Part shown: positions 1 through 29,263 of the stretch, piece by piece
Position numbering within the stretch: position 1 is the first letter of the stretch
Layout of the letters: every line of letters begins with the position of its first letter
NCBI GenBank assembly: GCA_035772405.1
Contig: JAYKKM010000032.1
Coordinates: forward strand, 307,001-371,000
Source of the DNA: Chrysogorgia sp. JL179-B06
Taxonomy: Eukaryota > Cnidaria > Anthozoa > Scleralcyonacea > Chrysogorgiidae
Direction of reading: 5' to 3'
Length of the DNA: 64,000 bases
Made by a program: the position numbers and the translations under genes
The notes under the pieces: model-generated
What the model was told of the DNA's origin: nothing
Seen by the model: the letters and a program-made list of their open reading frames with translations, nothing else
Database searches by the model: none

Positions 1-837
1 TATTGCTACAAATATCGTTTGATGAATGTTATGATAAGTTAACGGAAGTTGTAAAATGTAATCAAACTATCAAAGTCAAAGTGTCAAACCATAGACAGGA
101 TCCGATACAGTGATGTGTTGTGTTCTCCTCCTCCTGTTTATACTGGTTCGTGAGTTTGTGCTAACGACGAATTACTGATTAGTTACTGATTATATTCGTT
201 ATAGTGATCTAAATAACTAAATTCCTTCTTTTAGAGTCAGTGCCGACAGTGCATATTTGCTGGTGCCCCAATGCCAGGTTCGTTAGACATATTTCCGCCT
301 GAAGTTTCATACAGCAGAAATATCCTGAATTCTAAACGTAACCCAATTCCTCCTAACTCTCACGATAATGCTTCATTTTAGAAATGACAATTGATTTTAA
401 TTTGTGTCTACTAAACTGTACGCATGTAGTCAGTGTGAAAAAGGTGTATACATGTAAAGTATACTTCATGTACACACGTAAAAACGCACAACTTGTTACA
501 AACCCGCAACAATGTTGTTACAAACTGTTCCATCAAGCCGATATCAGGTTGTGTTTGCACTGCTTGTTCCCAGTTGTCGTGACAAGTCTGTAACAAGTTG
601 TTGGTGGACTGTAACTATTAGGTTGTCTGATCAACAGTGGCGGAAATTGTGGTGGGGTGGGGGGGCAACCGCCCCACCACCTGTCGTCAAATCGCTAATT
701 TGTCGGAATTTTCCACTTTTTGTCGGAATTTCGGAAATACTTAAGGAATATATTGAAAATGGGAAAAAATGTTACAGAACTTATAAATATCTCACGTTAT
801 CTTGTAAAACACATGCAAAATGAGGAGACATCTGAGG
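1..837. other. Non-coding left flank
   Basis: No convincing coding exon is visible. Open frames here are short and lack recognisable domain patterns. The stretch contains the palindromic repeat at 488-601, described separately, and otherwise AT-rich unique-looking sequence. Upstream exons of the thyroglobulin-domain gene probably lie left of the window. Confidence 0.5.
488..601. repeat. Short palindrome-ended dispersed repeat
   Basis: The segment begins ACAACTTGTTACA and ends TGTAACAAGTTGT, an inverted pair of 13 bp. The interior is built from related GTTACAA and TTGTTNNNAGTTGT words. This looks like a short repeat rather than a gene. No autonomous partner is seen. Confidence 0.4.
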
Positions 838-1110
838 AGCCATCTAGTAATCTAGTGGTTACCACACATGTGTATGAGCTGCGAGACATGTCAGGTTCAA
901 ATCCTGTGTCGGACCACCACCACTGCGGGTCTTAAAAATAATTGAGGAGAAAGTGCTGCCTTTGCAATAATAAAGACTTTCGAGTCTTCTTGGATAACGA
1001 CCTTAAATCGTATAGGCCCTCGGAACCCCTATAATTGGCCTTCTAGCCTGTTGGGGTATTCCGTCCTCCTATAAGAGTGATAAATCTAACAAACTAATTA
1101 AACTAAATAA
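838..1110 (+). mobile_element. tRNA-derived SINE, copy A
   Basis: A tRNA-like head carries a box A-like TCTAGTGGTTACC at about 850 and a box B-like GGTTCAAATCC at about 893. It is followed by a body beginning GTCTTAAAAATAATTGAGG and an A-rich tail. The same head and body recur at 41660-41880 (- strand) and 52030-52310 (+ strand), so this is a dispersed SINE family. Pol III boxes in the head are expected to drive transcription, with mobilisation by a LINE. The LINE partner is not established. Confidence 0.7.
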
Positions 1111-1749
1111 AAAACTTATTACACTAGTACCACTGCAAACCAAAATAAAGAAATAGCGATCGAAATCATCGAAATATGTCGAAAAGTCTAAAAAGAGTGA
1201 AGATTGAAACCCGTCCTGCAAAGAGTATTCGACAGCGACTACAAGCGCAAAAAAGGTTAAAATTATACAGTATCTGATAAGTGAGTGCAGTAAATAAGTG
1301 AGACATTGTTTTTGCCACAAGTACTTATTCAATAACATAAAACCAATACAGCTATGTTGTGTAATATTCTATTTATTATATGAAATGAAAACTTTTTTTT
1401 ACTAATTTGCTCTGTTACTTTTTTACCCTTTTATTAATACTTTGACTATTTTGTTCAAAACTAACAAAAGGTGGGAAAAAGTAATTTGACTTGTTGGTGA
1501 AACCAACTGTAAAGCAGGTGCATATAGTTATAGGCAATGTGCCTATAGATCTCTATAGGCGGCCTATAGCACTTATAGACTTTTTTGTAAGGGTTTTATA
1601 GTCCTCGCCTTCGGCTTGGTCCATACAAGCGAAAAAATAATTCACTATGCTTTTATCCGGACCTCGCAGTCCTCACTCTCGGTCAATAACATATATGTAC
1701 ATGTAACCACCTCGCATTAGTACTGTATTTTACATTGTTATTTTACTAG
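1111..1749. other. Intron or flank, no gene seen
   Basis: AT-rich sequence directly upstream of the first thyroglobulin exon. Small palindromic TATAGGC words occur at about 1528-1580. Nothing else is recognisable. Confidence 0.4.
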
Positions 1750-19717
<17,968 letters not shown>

Positions 19718-20099
19718 AAGTATTTGGTTCCTTATATGTTTTAGGTTTAAGTCAAATTGATATTTTACAGGAAACTTGAAGAAAGTGCATGCAAGTGATG
19801 CTGTAATGTCTCTATTCTGTAACTAAGTTAAGTGCTGTTTGTAAATGTAATTTATAAGTTTATAAATTGATGCATGCAGATAATTTGGCTTTGCCATGGC
19901 AAATGTTTAAAAATATTAAGATAAGAATAAGATAACTATAAAGGTAACTGTGGAGTGGAGTATAAAGAAGTATAAAGATAACTGCGGAGTTGGTTTTCTT
20001 ATCTTGTTATCTGGGTATTGATGGCTATTCTTATAAAGTGACAAGCACAGATTTTCTCTTCGTTGGTGCGGTGTAGAAAGGCTAACGTTCTCCAGTGAA
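19718..20099. other. 3' UTR and intergenic, nothing else seen
   Basis: AT-rich sequence after the stop codon. A polyadenylation signal could not be assigned with confidence. Confidence 0.4.
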
Positions 20100-20660
20100 G
20101 CTGCGTATATGAGGACTGGGGAAGGCAATTTTTAACGCATGTTTTTGTATGTGCTCGATTTGGTCAGAGAGAGATTGTGGGCGAGAGAAGTGCCATACAG
20201 GCACAATACACAGTTATCAAATATTTGGGTTTAGCACCAGACCGTTTGAGAATTCTCAAAGCGTAGAGACGTTTGCTTCCTTTGGTACAGATGTATAGTT
20301 TCAGGCGCGGATTTAGAAGTTAGTCGCATAAATTAGATTTAGAATTTGCAATTCAAAATACCTGTGAATAACAATCCTATTGGATAGGTTTTTGTTCTGA
20401 ATTATTCTTAAGAAAAGCATAACCAATAGGGTTGTTCATGAAGTGTCTAATTTGTGCGACTAACTTCTAAATCCGCGCCTGAGTTAACATGGGCATTCCA
20501 GGTAAAGTTTGATGAAATAACAACTCCCAAAGGTTTAAAATCTTGTACAATCTCGATGTTGGAGCTATAGAAAAGATGATTATCAGATGCCAGAGGGGCT
20601 TTAAGGAAGGATATACGTACTATTCTTTAATTTTAGAGACATTCATTACGGTTAGTCCAA
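20100..20660 (-). mobile_element. LINE reverse transcriptase C-terminal fragment, split by a MITE
   Basis: The - strand reads ALRILKRSGAKPKYL and TVYCACM at about 20160-20280. It reads NIEIVQDFKPLGVVIS and TWNAHV at about 20500-20590. These are typical of the region after the reverse transcriptase active site. The 182-bp MITE at 20301-20482 sits between the halves. Confidence 0.55.
20301..20482. mobile_element. MITE with 37-bp terminal inverted repeats
   Basis: It starts TCAGGCGCGGATTTAGAAGT and ends with the reverse complement (ACTTCTAAATCCGCGCCTGA). The match continues through TAGTCGCATAAATTAGA with one difference. Flanking GTT on both sides suggests a 3-bp target duplication. The interior is non-coding. 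Confidence 0.85.
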
Positions 20661-20940
20661 TCGTGCATGCAGTGTTTGATCTTTTTCTGTCACAGAATCT
20701 CACTCAGTTTTTTTATATTTTTCACAGAATCTCATCAGTTTTATATTGTTTATTTATATTGCGTCGTAAAAGCCATTTCATTTTTTCTGTAGCAAAACAA
20801 TTACTTCTATCAAGTAGAAGTTTAAAACATCTAAGATTAAAACATCTAAATTATGCAAAACGACCGGCCAAAAAGTATCTTGCATGTATCCATTTATTTA
20901 GAGTCGTATATCCTACCAAGCAACCAAGAATCAATAATAA

Positions 20941-22680
20941 TACATATTGGATCCAATATTCATAATACATATTGGATCCAATATTCCTCTTTCAGAGTCT
21001 ATACAACCTTGGAGTGACCATGGACAAACACCTTCAGTTGACGAACCATATAAATAACATATGTAAATCAGCTAATGGGCGACTGAAACAGGTTGAATAC
21101 CTCTCCCGCATCACTCGTCGTCGAATTTGCTACTAGAGGAGAAAGAACTTTGGACGTTATTTTAACCAATCCTAGCCAGTTTTATGACAGTTCACAATGA
21201 TTTGCACTCTTTGGTCTTTCAGACCATTTTACAATAAAAACTCTTCCAAAGACTAATAGAGACTATAATGCCACTAAAGGAAAAGACGTATCGATGCCCC
21301 TTCGATGACGTATAAACGTATAAATACCTTTAAGTACTATCGTAATCTGGTAAATTTGGAACGGAAGAAATGTAGACAAGCCTAGCTACTTCCATAGTGA
21401 GATCAAAAGTCCTACACATACAAAACCCAACGATTGGTGGTCTGCGGTCAAGAAGATTAGTGGAATGGACCACCTCTCAAAATCCGACTTATATTCAAAT
21501 CTATACAAGTAGACGAACTTCGCCGAATGACATAAAACGGAGATAGCTAAAAAATCAATGACAGATTTCTTGTACCGTTACAAACCTTTCAGCCGTTGAA
21601 CGCCTCTAATTATGTGTGCATCTCGGATGAAACGAATAACTCCAGGTCTGATTTGTTGTCGGCCGGTGTCTGAGGAAGATGTCTATCACTGTCTATAAAT
21701 GTTTAAAATCGCTTAATTCATCCAAGTCATCAGGCCCGGATGACATCCCATCTTGGATCTTAAAATAATTCGCAGTATTACTTTCGCTACCAGTAAGCAA
21801 CATTTTTAATATCTCCTACGAAGAACAACATTTACCTTCAATCTGGAAAATGTCCAATACTGTTCCAATTGCAAAGACCACACATGCAGTACAAATTATT
21901 GATAAACATCCGTCCAATTTCTCTAACGCCTATTCTGCCAAAAATAGCTGGCTCATCAAATCAAACACTGGTTAAAATTGTACATAAATGGATTGAATCA
22001 ACAGGTGGAAATGGAGCGTCTGTTCGGGTCGTTTTATTCGACCATCAAACAGCCTTTGATTATGTGGATCATACTTTTCTATTTCTGCTATCAAAACTGA
22101 TTTGCTAAACAATAGGAAACAACGTGTGAAAATGGGCAATGACTGGGGAAATGAGTGGGGAAATGCCACAAGGCACACAACTCGGGCCGTGGCTTTTCAT
22201 TATAATGATCAATGCCCTGAGACCAACAGGAGTTGACCACGTCAAATTTGTTGACGATCTAACGATATCGGAAACAATATCCAAATTTAGTCAAAGCGTG
22301 ATTCATGCAAGATTCTGTAACGAACATTGAAAGATGGTCTGCTATTAACTTTTTTTGTCTCCACCATGATAAATGCTTTCGATCCTCGTATATGCTCAAC
22401 CTTAGAAGTTGTGCAAGAGGCAAAACTATACTCGGTCTTAATTTTACATTCTGACTTAAATGGATCAATGTGAATAACATTGTCTCTAAATGCTCTATAT
22501 TTTTGGTTCAGTTAAAGCGAGCCAAAGTTACAAACACTGACATAATCCAATTTAAGACCTGTATTAGACCAGTATACTGGAATATGCATTCCACCATTCC
22601 CTACTAAAGTATCTCAGTGACGATATGGAACGTGTTGAGAAACGTGCTCACTCTATCGTATATCCACGTTAAGAAATAGA
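20941..22680 (+). mobile_element. APE-type LINE, copy 3, decayed, + strand
   Basis: A small C-terminal piece (NLGVTMDKHLQLTNHI) lies at 20990-21130. From 21130 on comes a 5'-to-3' run of endonuclease end (TRGERTLDVILTN, FGLSDHFTI), linker, and reverse transcriptase (RPISLTPILPKIA, VRVVLFDHQTAFDYVDH, MPQGTQLGPWLFIIMINAL, KFVDD) to about 22680. Related to copies 1 and 2. Many stops and frameshifts. A duplicated word ATACATATTGGATCCAATAT lies at 20941-20985. Confidence 0.7.
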
Positions 22681-22875
22681 AAACATTTTCCGTGTTTACA
22701 TGCAGTTATATAAACACGAGTGGAAGTTTGGGAGAACGAGAAATCATAGTGGGAACACGAGCCCGTAGGGCGAGTGTTTCCACGCGATTTCGAGTTCTCC
22801 CAAACTTCCACGAGTGTTTATATAACGTATGGGAACACGGATAAAAATGTTTTCTATTTCTTTTATAAAATAACC
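22672..22875. repeat. Palindrome with AC-GAG...CGA-GT apex
   Basis: Arms from AGAAATAGAAAACATTTT to AAAATGTTTTCTATTTCT enclose a long stem. The apex is AACAC-GAGCCCGTAGGGCGA-GTGTT. It is followed by TTTTATAAAATAA at 22861-22873. The outer stem is unrelated in sequence to the copies at 18.2 and 23.9 kb. Confidence 0.75.
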
Positions 22876-23212
22876 CGTAGAAAGCAAATAAAATGTACAA
22901 ATATCTTTTTTATCAACACGTAAATTTTCCTTACTGCATATGATGGCGCCGTGATGTCTAATTGATGGCGTATGATTGCTAATTGATGGCGTATGATGGC
23001 GTATCACGATGGCGTAATCCATCCATGTTATAATTAACAACTAGAAATACGAATTCGCAATAATCCCCTCGCCCGCCTTTTCTACCCCTCCCCCCCCCCC
23101 TACGGAATTTCTCCATCCATGGTGCCCAGACCTCGCACGCCGTGGCCGTGTATTTCTGTTTTGCAAAAATTCACAATTTCCAAAAGCCCGTTTCGTCGAA
23201 GAAATGTTTGAA

Positions 23213-23607
23213 CGTTATCTCGGCCAATATTTAACCGATTTAAACTCTGAAAACAGATTTGGAATTAGCGAGTCAAAATACATCACATATGTGTCTACTA
23301 TATTACGAGAACGTGAATACCCTTCGTAAAAATGGTTTATGTACTTAGAAAGTTAGTCGGCTTTGTCGGCTATGATTATCTCGATCAATATATAACCGTT
23401 TTCAATTCTGAAAACAGATTTGGAATTAGCGAGTCAAAATACATAACATATGTGTCTACTATATTACGAGAACGTGAATACCCTTCGTAAAAATGGTTTA
23501 TGTACTTAGAAATTAGTCCGGGCTTGGTCGGCTATGATAATCTCGATCAATATATAACCGTTTTCAATTCTGAAAACAGATTTGGAATTAGCGAGTCAAA
23601 ATACATA
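23213..23607. repeat. 161-bp tandem repeat, about 2.4 copies
   Basis: GAAAACAGATTTGGAATTAG recurs at about 23249, 23410 and 23571, giving a period of 161 bp. The intervening sequence is conserved with a few changes. Non-coding. Confidence 0.85.
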
Positions 23608-23835
23608 CTCGGATTTCTATTTCCTCAAAAAACTATATGTCTCTTGTGACGGTTCAATTTAATCTGAGTATCTAGTTACCAGTGCCACATTTTCCGATCC
23701 CGCGCATGAGGACGGTTGATCATATATATATACCTATAAACAGATCCTAGATCTAGGAACGGCATAAGGGACTAAACGCCGGTCGATATTAGCACCCTCG
23801 CCCTCAGGCCTTCGGCCTTCGGCCGGCGCTTCGCG

Positions 23836-23955
23836 CCGGGCGAGGGGATTAGACAACGAGCCCGCGTTTTCTATGAGCAGATAGTCAACGAGGCGGAGCC
23901 GAGTTGACTATCGCTCATAGAAAACAAGGGCGAGTTGTCTAATTGTTTTAGTATA
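23836..23955. repeat. Nested palindrome with AC-GAG...CGA-GT apices
   Basis: The outer arms are TTAGACAAC-GAGCCCGCG and GGGCGA-GTTGTCTAA. Inside them GTTTTCTATGAGC pairs with GCTCATAGAAAAC. The inner hairpin is TAGTCAAC-GAGGCGGAGCCGA-GTTGACTA. So the apex signature appears twice, once nested. Downstream, GACCAATCACAGC and TTATTTTATAAAA appear at about 24157-24200. Confidence 0.7.
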
Positions 23956-24459
23956 AATTTACAACTTTCTAACCCAAGAAATAACTTTTATTTCGCATTT
24001 TTCATGGAAAAAAGTAAATATTCTTTCGAAATCACGCGACTTTTACCCCAGAGGTTTATATCAGCGAATAGTAACTCCTGCGATAGCCAATGAAAATTGA
24101 GGATTTGTGATATAAACTTGTCAATTTATACTAAAGCCTGATATAAACACGGTAACTGACCAATCACAGCGTGCGTAAGACACGACTTATTTTATAAAAC
24201 TAAATATAAAGACTCTCTTGTCGAAAGTAGATTGTTAACACTCCATGAGAGAATGAATCAATTTATTTTTTTTGAGAAGTTTTTTAATAAAATGTTAGCA
24301 GATTCTAACCATAAATTATTTTATTTCAAAAATAAATTTGACATATTGTTATAACGTGAGAAATGTTAAGAAAATTTAAATTCCCAAATTTTTTAATAGC
24401 AAGTAGTTTTAATTATAATGCGAACAATTAGGCCTGTTTCAAACATCAAACTTTCCAGA

Positions 24460-24660
24460 AAAGGTGGTAAACTGCCAAACATTTAGTATACTGACGTTTC
24501 GAGCGGAGCCCTTCGTCAGAAGGGCTGATGAAGTCAGTATCTCGTCTGATGAAGTCAGTAAACGTCAGTATCTCGTCACTAAATTCTTGGCAGTTTACCA
24601 CCTTTTCACTTTGCTATATATTCAAAACACTGTCTACGCAGCACTTTACTTTTTTACTAA
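24460..24660. mobile_element. PLE 3'-end foldback
   Basis: The left half is a - strand copy of the PLE 3' end (GGTGGTAAACTGCC to CTTCGTCAG) and the right half is a + strand copy ending CAGCACTTTACTTTTTT. Both halves match the ends of the PLE pair at 2.9-8.3 kb. CTGACGA...GAAACGTCAGTA is retained on the - strand at 24488-24519. Confidence 0.75.
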
Positions 24661-24845
24661 TGCAAATTAGTTTGAACAAAGGGATTTTCCTCATTTACAT
24701 TAGATTCGACACATGAAAAGTTCGACGTTTGAAACGGGCCTTAGTTCATTGTAGCTTATTTCTATTAACATTTTAACCTTGTAACCGAATTGTAATCTTT
24801 AAATACTCCATTGTGGTTAGATATATAGCCACACATAACATTGTG

Positions 24846-25712
24846 ATTAGATATATAGCCGAGTTCCACAGTCACCTCAACTCTATAAATCAATACATCC
24901 AATTTACTATTGAAGAGGAGCACAATGCATTCCTCGACACACGAATCAATAGAAACAAAAATAGCTGTTTGAATATAAGTGTATACAGAAAGGCCACGCA
25001 CTGCACAGACAAATATTTGCAATTTACTTAGCACTGCACCCTATCCAGCACAAGCGATCTTTGGCAAGAACCTTCCTAGACCGAGCAACAAACATCCCCT
25101 CGACCGAAGCAAACAGGAGAACAGAAAGAAATTACCCTGAACAATTTATAATAAGTTCCTCGAGAAAGAAACTACCAACCGATGTCCCGCAATGTGAACA
25201 GCAAGGCCTATAGTCGCGATCCTACCATATGTCCAAGGGGTTTCCAAAAGGATTACAAGAGCGCTGCAGAAACAGAATATCAAAGTTGCACGCAAGCCCA
25301 TCAAAACCATCGGGTCGATGTTCAAAAAACCAAAAGATAAACTCGAGAAAGACTCTTCGACCGCGGTTGTTTACAAAATAAATTGTAAGAACTGCGAGAA
25401 GGTTTACATTGGCCAAACAAATTGCGCTTTGAAAACAAGAACAAAAGAACACAAAAGAGCTGTTTTTCTCGAAGAAAAGAATTCCTTTTGGCTCAACACC
25501 AAACGCAAACCAAGCACAACTTCGATTTAGACAATGTGCATATAATTGACCAATGTCAACCATGGTCTATAGCTGTCGTTTGTTTTTAGAGGCCTGGCAT
25601 TCCATCCGTGACAATAACTCAATAAACGAAGATGTACAGCCGTAATTTCCACCACAACACCATTTAGTCGATAAGGCTGAAGAGGGTTTTAGTATTTAAA
25701 CCGAAACATTCC
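24846..25712 (+). mobile_element. Second PLE family, 5'-truncated and frameshifted
   Basis: It contains the end of the reverse transcriptase (LNSINQYIQFTIEEE, FLDTRINR, SVYRKATH) and then a GIY-YIG endonuclease (VVYKINCKNCEKVYIGQT, TKEHKRAV) at 25318-25530. It ends in a hammerhead-like core at 25675-25712. The protein differs clearly from the PLE at 3-8 kb, so it is another family. Confidence 0.75.
25675..25712 (+). ncRNA. Hammerhead-ribozyme-like core, second PLE family
   Basis: GG 25675-25676 can pair with CC 25711-25712. CUGAAGA is 25677-25683; an extra G is 25684. GGUUU 25685-25689 pairs with AAACC 25698-25702. GAAA is 25703-25706, then CAUU. This has the same layout, including one extra base after CUGANGA, as the other PLE ends in the window. 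Confidence 0.4.
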
Positions 25713-25727
25713 ATTTTTAATTATATG

Positions 25728-25806
25728 AACTGCCCCAACCGGGAATCGAACCCGATGTCTCCGGATCAACGCATCGGAGCTCTGACCACTAAGCTATTGA
25801 AACACG
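25728..25806 (-). repeat. tRNA-like sequence, probably SINE-derived
   Basis: The - strand has box A TAGCTTAGTGG and box B GGTTCGATTCC. The anticodon-arm loop is too long and the acceptor stem pairs poorly. A functional tRNA is unlikely. Confidence 0.45.
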
Positions 25807-26833
25807 GTCAGAACAGCCAGACATTTTCATATTTAAGCATCGCCGTTATTCTCAGATCTCTACAGGAAGACATCTCATCTTCACAAGGTAGAGCGAAGCC
25901 TCTCAAACGACTTGGCGGAGCTACTCACAGCGCTTGTGTACAGGAGGCTTTACAACAATTTTAAATGAAGAGAGGATTTAACATGTATTATTATTACATT
26001 GAGTCGGTTTTCTTTGATGTACCCGGGGCTTTATTATAGCATAAAGCCCTCCTTCTCGGGATCTAACTCTTACTAATAATTATATAAAAAATCTGACGTC
26101 GACTGCCTCAACGCCCTCGTAACGAGGGTTCAACGTGTCAGCTATTTGCTCGTTAATGCCTTCTATTTGCGCTTCCTTATAAGGAATACGTACTAGATTT
26201 CCCCGTTTGCGTGGCGCGGCGAAGGCTCTGGGAACAAGATTGGCGATCACCCGGTCATGACATGCGCCAACAATTTCTGTGTGTTTTAATATAATTTTAG
26301 TAATTTGACTTTGTTGACATGAATAAATGATGAATATGCAACGGTCTGCAGACTTGGTCATGTCAAGCGTTCATAACTAAAAGCAAATTTATATTATACA
26401 TTCATGATATATATCCAATGTATTTGCTGTTCTTTATATGGAATACGTATCGGAATCGACCAGCCGATCCTAGGGCCATATTTTTCGCCGACCTTCCACC
26501 GTGGAGCCAAATTGCCCTGGGACCAGCCTCGTAGTTAATTGGATTGTAACCAACAACAAAGGTCCTAACCCTTCGGCAAACGTTTTCTTGAGAAATAAAC
26601 CACCCCCAAAGCTATAGAATATATCAAAGGAAAGTCAAATTATCTATTTACAACATACGTACAGCTTTATCCCGTCTCTTTAAAAGCGCGGATAATCGAA
26701 CATGCCCAAAAATATAATTTTCGCAATACGGATACCATCTTGTAAACAAAAACACGAACTTTCGGCTGTCTTCGACGAACGTTTTCTTGAGAAATAATCA
26801 ACTCCCAAAGCTACAATATATATTAAAACAAAG

Positions 26834-26874
<41 letters not shown>

Positions 26875-27468
26875 TTATCAGGCTAGCGAATGTAGTTTTC
26901 TTAAAAAGAGCGGATAATCGAACATATCGTAACGTGTTAACAATGCCACATCCAGTGGGCTGGACGAGTGCCATGTATTTGCTCGTCAATGCCTTCTATT
27001 TGCTCGTCAATGCCTTCTATTTGCTCGTCGGTCACTTCCTTATATGGAATACGTACTAGAAGACATATGGAAAACAGGGCGTCGATTGAAAAGAGCATGC
27101 GCCAGTAATAGACCGAGCGTAGTTTCTGGGACGTGAGAACTATCTGTCCTAATATCGAGTTCTTCGGCAAGAATCTTCCCTAGACACGTTAATAACTCTC
27201 GAGGATCTCTTCAGAGGTGAAAAAAATTGTTGTCTGGTGTTTAAATTAGCAACCATTTGGGACAGAAAAGAATATGATTTTAGAATTTATTTAACTGGCA
27301 GAAATCAAAGAGGTCGATAAACGCGATAAACACTGCATTGTGTATTTATTAATAGGTGTTGGCTGATTGTTGAAACTTCAAACAATAAAAGACTTGACAG
27401 CACAAAAATTAACGGTAACATATTTTTATAAACGACCATGACATACCTGACGCTATACTACAAGGGTC
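25807..27468. other. Intergenic repeats
   Basis: No gene. A roughly 200-bp unit is imperfectly duplicated (26577-26720 and 26778-26925; shared AACGTTTTCTTGAGAAATAA and GCGGATAATCGAACAT). A (TA)n tract lies at 26838-26873. A 21-bp unit built on TTTGCTCGTCAATGCC is repeated three times at 26970-27030, with a relative at 26148-26180. Confidence 0.6.
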
Positions 27469-28904
27469 GGCGCTGCAATTTTCCCTTTCGTAAACGGTCG
27501 TTACCATCCCGAAGGGTCGTTACCATCCCAGCTCTCATATGAAATTCAAAATATGTAAATATTTAGTATACAGAAGGGCGTTCATGCGGAAGAAATTATA
27601 CATGGCAAACTCTCAATCCTGAACCAGTAAATTCGATTTTGTGATCGATAGTCACAACGTATATGTAGATACTTTCCAAAAGGCAAGCGACGTTATTCGG
27701 GATTTCGAAATATCAATCGCAACAACGTATGTAGCCTACGTCATAGTCTGTGAAATTTTGAAAACCACAAACTACTTAGCGCCGCCTTTTTGCGCGAGCG
27801 TCTGTGTATGCTGTGAGGTTTCAAAATATATTTGTGGACTGACAAAATATATTTGTCGACTCGACCGACAAAATATATTTGTCGACTGAAACTATTATAT
27901 GCGCATTGCATATATGGACCACCGTAATATACTGTATAACCATGTAAATGCAGTTAAGCATTTCTGCATTTGCCATAGAACATTCGTAAAGTCACTTACT
28001 AGTCATAGATGCTTTTAAATAAGTGATAAAACGTGTTGTGCTGCGTCGGCAGTGTAGAAATACTGATCAAAATGTATTAATATCTGCGTACACCATACTT
28101 ACCCTTTGCAAGCTGTAGACCGAGGTGGCCTGGTAACGAGTAGTGGTACTTGGATTCAGGAAAGATCCATGCAGGTGGTATCTTGAACTGCCAACAACTC
28201 GGGTAGCTTGCACCTATCACACCAATTGCTTGGTGGAAAAGAAGACTTACCCTTTCTTTTGTTGAATAAAGGGTGGGACGCTGGGTACGAAATTTGTTCT
28301 TCAGCTTTCTAATACACGTCCGATTACCTTCCGTGCAAGTGCGCTAATGATTTGTCACGCGCTTTACCAGTCGTTTTGCCATACGCGCAACTGACACCTT
28401 ACAGCGACCTTCTGCGCACGCGTGGTTACCTAGCTATTAACCTTGGTTATTACGTCATAACCTCACTAAAAAGGTTCAGGTGTACTGCCGAAATAGCGTG
28501 TAAGTTGTCTAACGTTTCGAGCGAAGGCCCTTCGTCAGAGAGTGAAACATAAAGTGAAATGATCACTTAGTTATTATTTCACTTTACGTTTCACTCTAAC
28601 GAAGAGCCGCTCGAAACGTTAGACAACTTACACACTATTTCATAGACTTGCGCCAAATCTGCCTCTTGATTGTTTCGGGTTTGTTTAAATTTAATTTTTT
28701 TTTTTCAAAGAACTCGCCATATAGATACTTGTTCGCTTTTTAAATATTATGAAAGAACACGAGGAGTCGCGAAATAAAGTGTACGGGAACCTTGGGACCA
28801 CGAGGAATTTCACGCCGCTTACCCAACATTCTATGAGAGCTGGGATGGTAACGACGCTTCGGGATGGTAATGACCGTTTACGAAAGGGAAAATTGCGTCG
28901 GCGC
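27469..28904. repeat. Inverted-repeat-bounded segment (possible DNA element)
   Basis: About 70 bp at 27469-27540 are the reverse complement of 28832-28904 (shared TTTCCCTTTCGTAAACGGTC and TTACCATCCCAGCTCTCAT). The enclosed 1.3 kb is non-coding and includes the PLE foldback at 28493-28637. It could be a non-autonomous transposon or two separate repeat halves. Confidence 0.5.
28493..28637. mobile_element. PLE 3'-end foldback with two hammerhead-like cores
   Basis: The left arm on the - strand has UCU-CUGACGA-A-GGGC-CUUC-GCUC-GAAA-CGUU-AGA (28508-28541). UCU and AGA can pair as stem I. The right arm on the + strand keeps the GAAACGTTAGACAACTTAC end but has CTAACGA in place of CTGACGA. A truncated single copy lies at 34395-34442. 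Confidence 0.55.
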
Positions 28905-28915
28905 TAGATAGCTTA

Positions 28916-29260
28916 CAGTACAGCGGACAACTTTGGCAGGACGATCCCCGGCAGTATTCCTAGCATGTGACTCACGGTTAGGGTTACGGTTTTTAACCCA
29001 ATTAGGCGGGGTTGGGTTCTAACATTGGAATTAACGATTATCATTAATTCAGAGCGATTTTAAAATTAAGGATAATAGTGAATCTCAGGTGAGAAGACAA
29101 CCTGGGAATTGTTAAAGCATTGTAAGCAGTAAATTATTGGATTGTAAACAACAAAGATCCTAACCCCCCTAATAATTTACTGCTTACAATGTTTTAACAA
29201 TTCCAGTAATACATAACATATCTATTTCGAAGGCACCTACCAAAGTTGTCCGCTGTACTG
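28916..29260. mobile_element. MITE with CAGTACAGCGG ends and TTA duplication
   Basis: It starts CAGTACAGCGGACAACTTTG and ends CAAAGTTGTCCGCTGTACTG, with TTA on both sides (28913-28915 and 29261-29263). The interior carries a second hairpin (GGAATTGTTAAAGCATTG, 29105 region, against 29165-29205). The 3-bp TTA duplication suggests PIF/Harbinger-type mobilisation. Confidence 0.8.
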
Positions 29261-29263
29261 TTA

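Noticed and set aside
235..277. Possible 43-nt exon upstream of the thyroglobulin exon (TTTTAG acceptor, GTTCGT donor, cysteine-containing reading)
   Set aside because: The phase would fit, but it is very short, the donor is weak and no domain is recognisable. Needs transcript support.
23213..23607. Tandem units considered as a CRISPR-like array
   Set aside because: Units are 161 bp, contiguous, without unique spacers, in eukaryotic DNA.
25728..25806. Functional tRNA gene
   Set aside because: Box A and box B are fine, but the anticodon loop is too long and the acceptor arms do not pair.
27641..27889. 82-codon frame with several cysteines
   Set aside because: No family pattern, ends in repeated GACAAAATATATTTGTCGAC words, and lies in a repeat-bounded segment.
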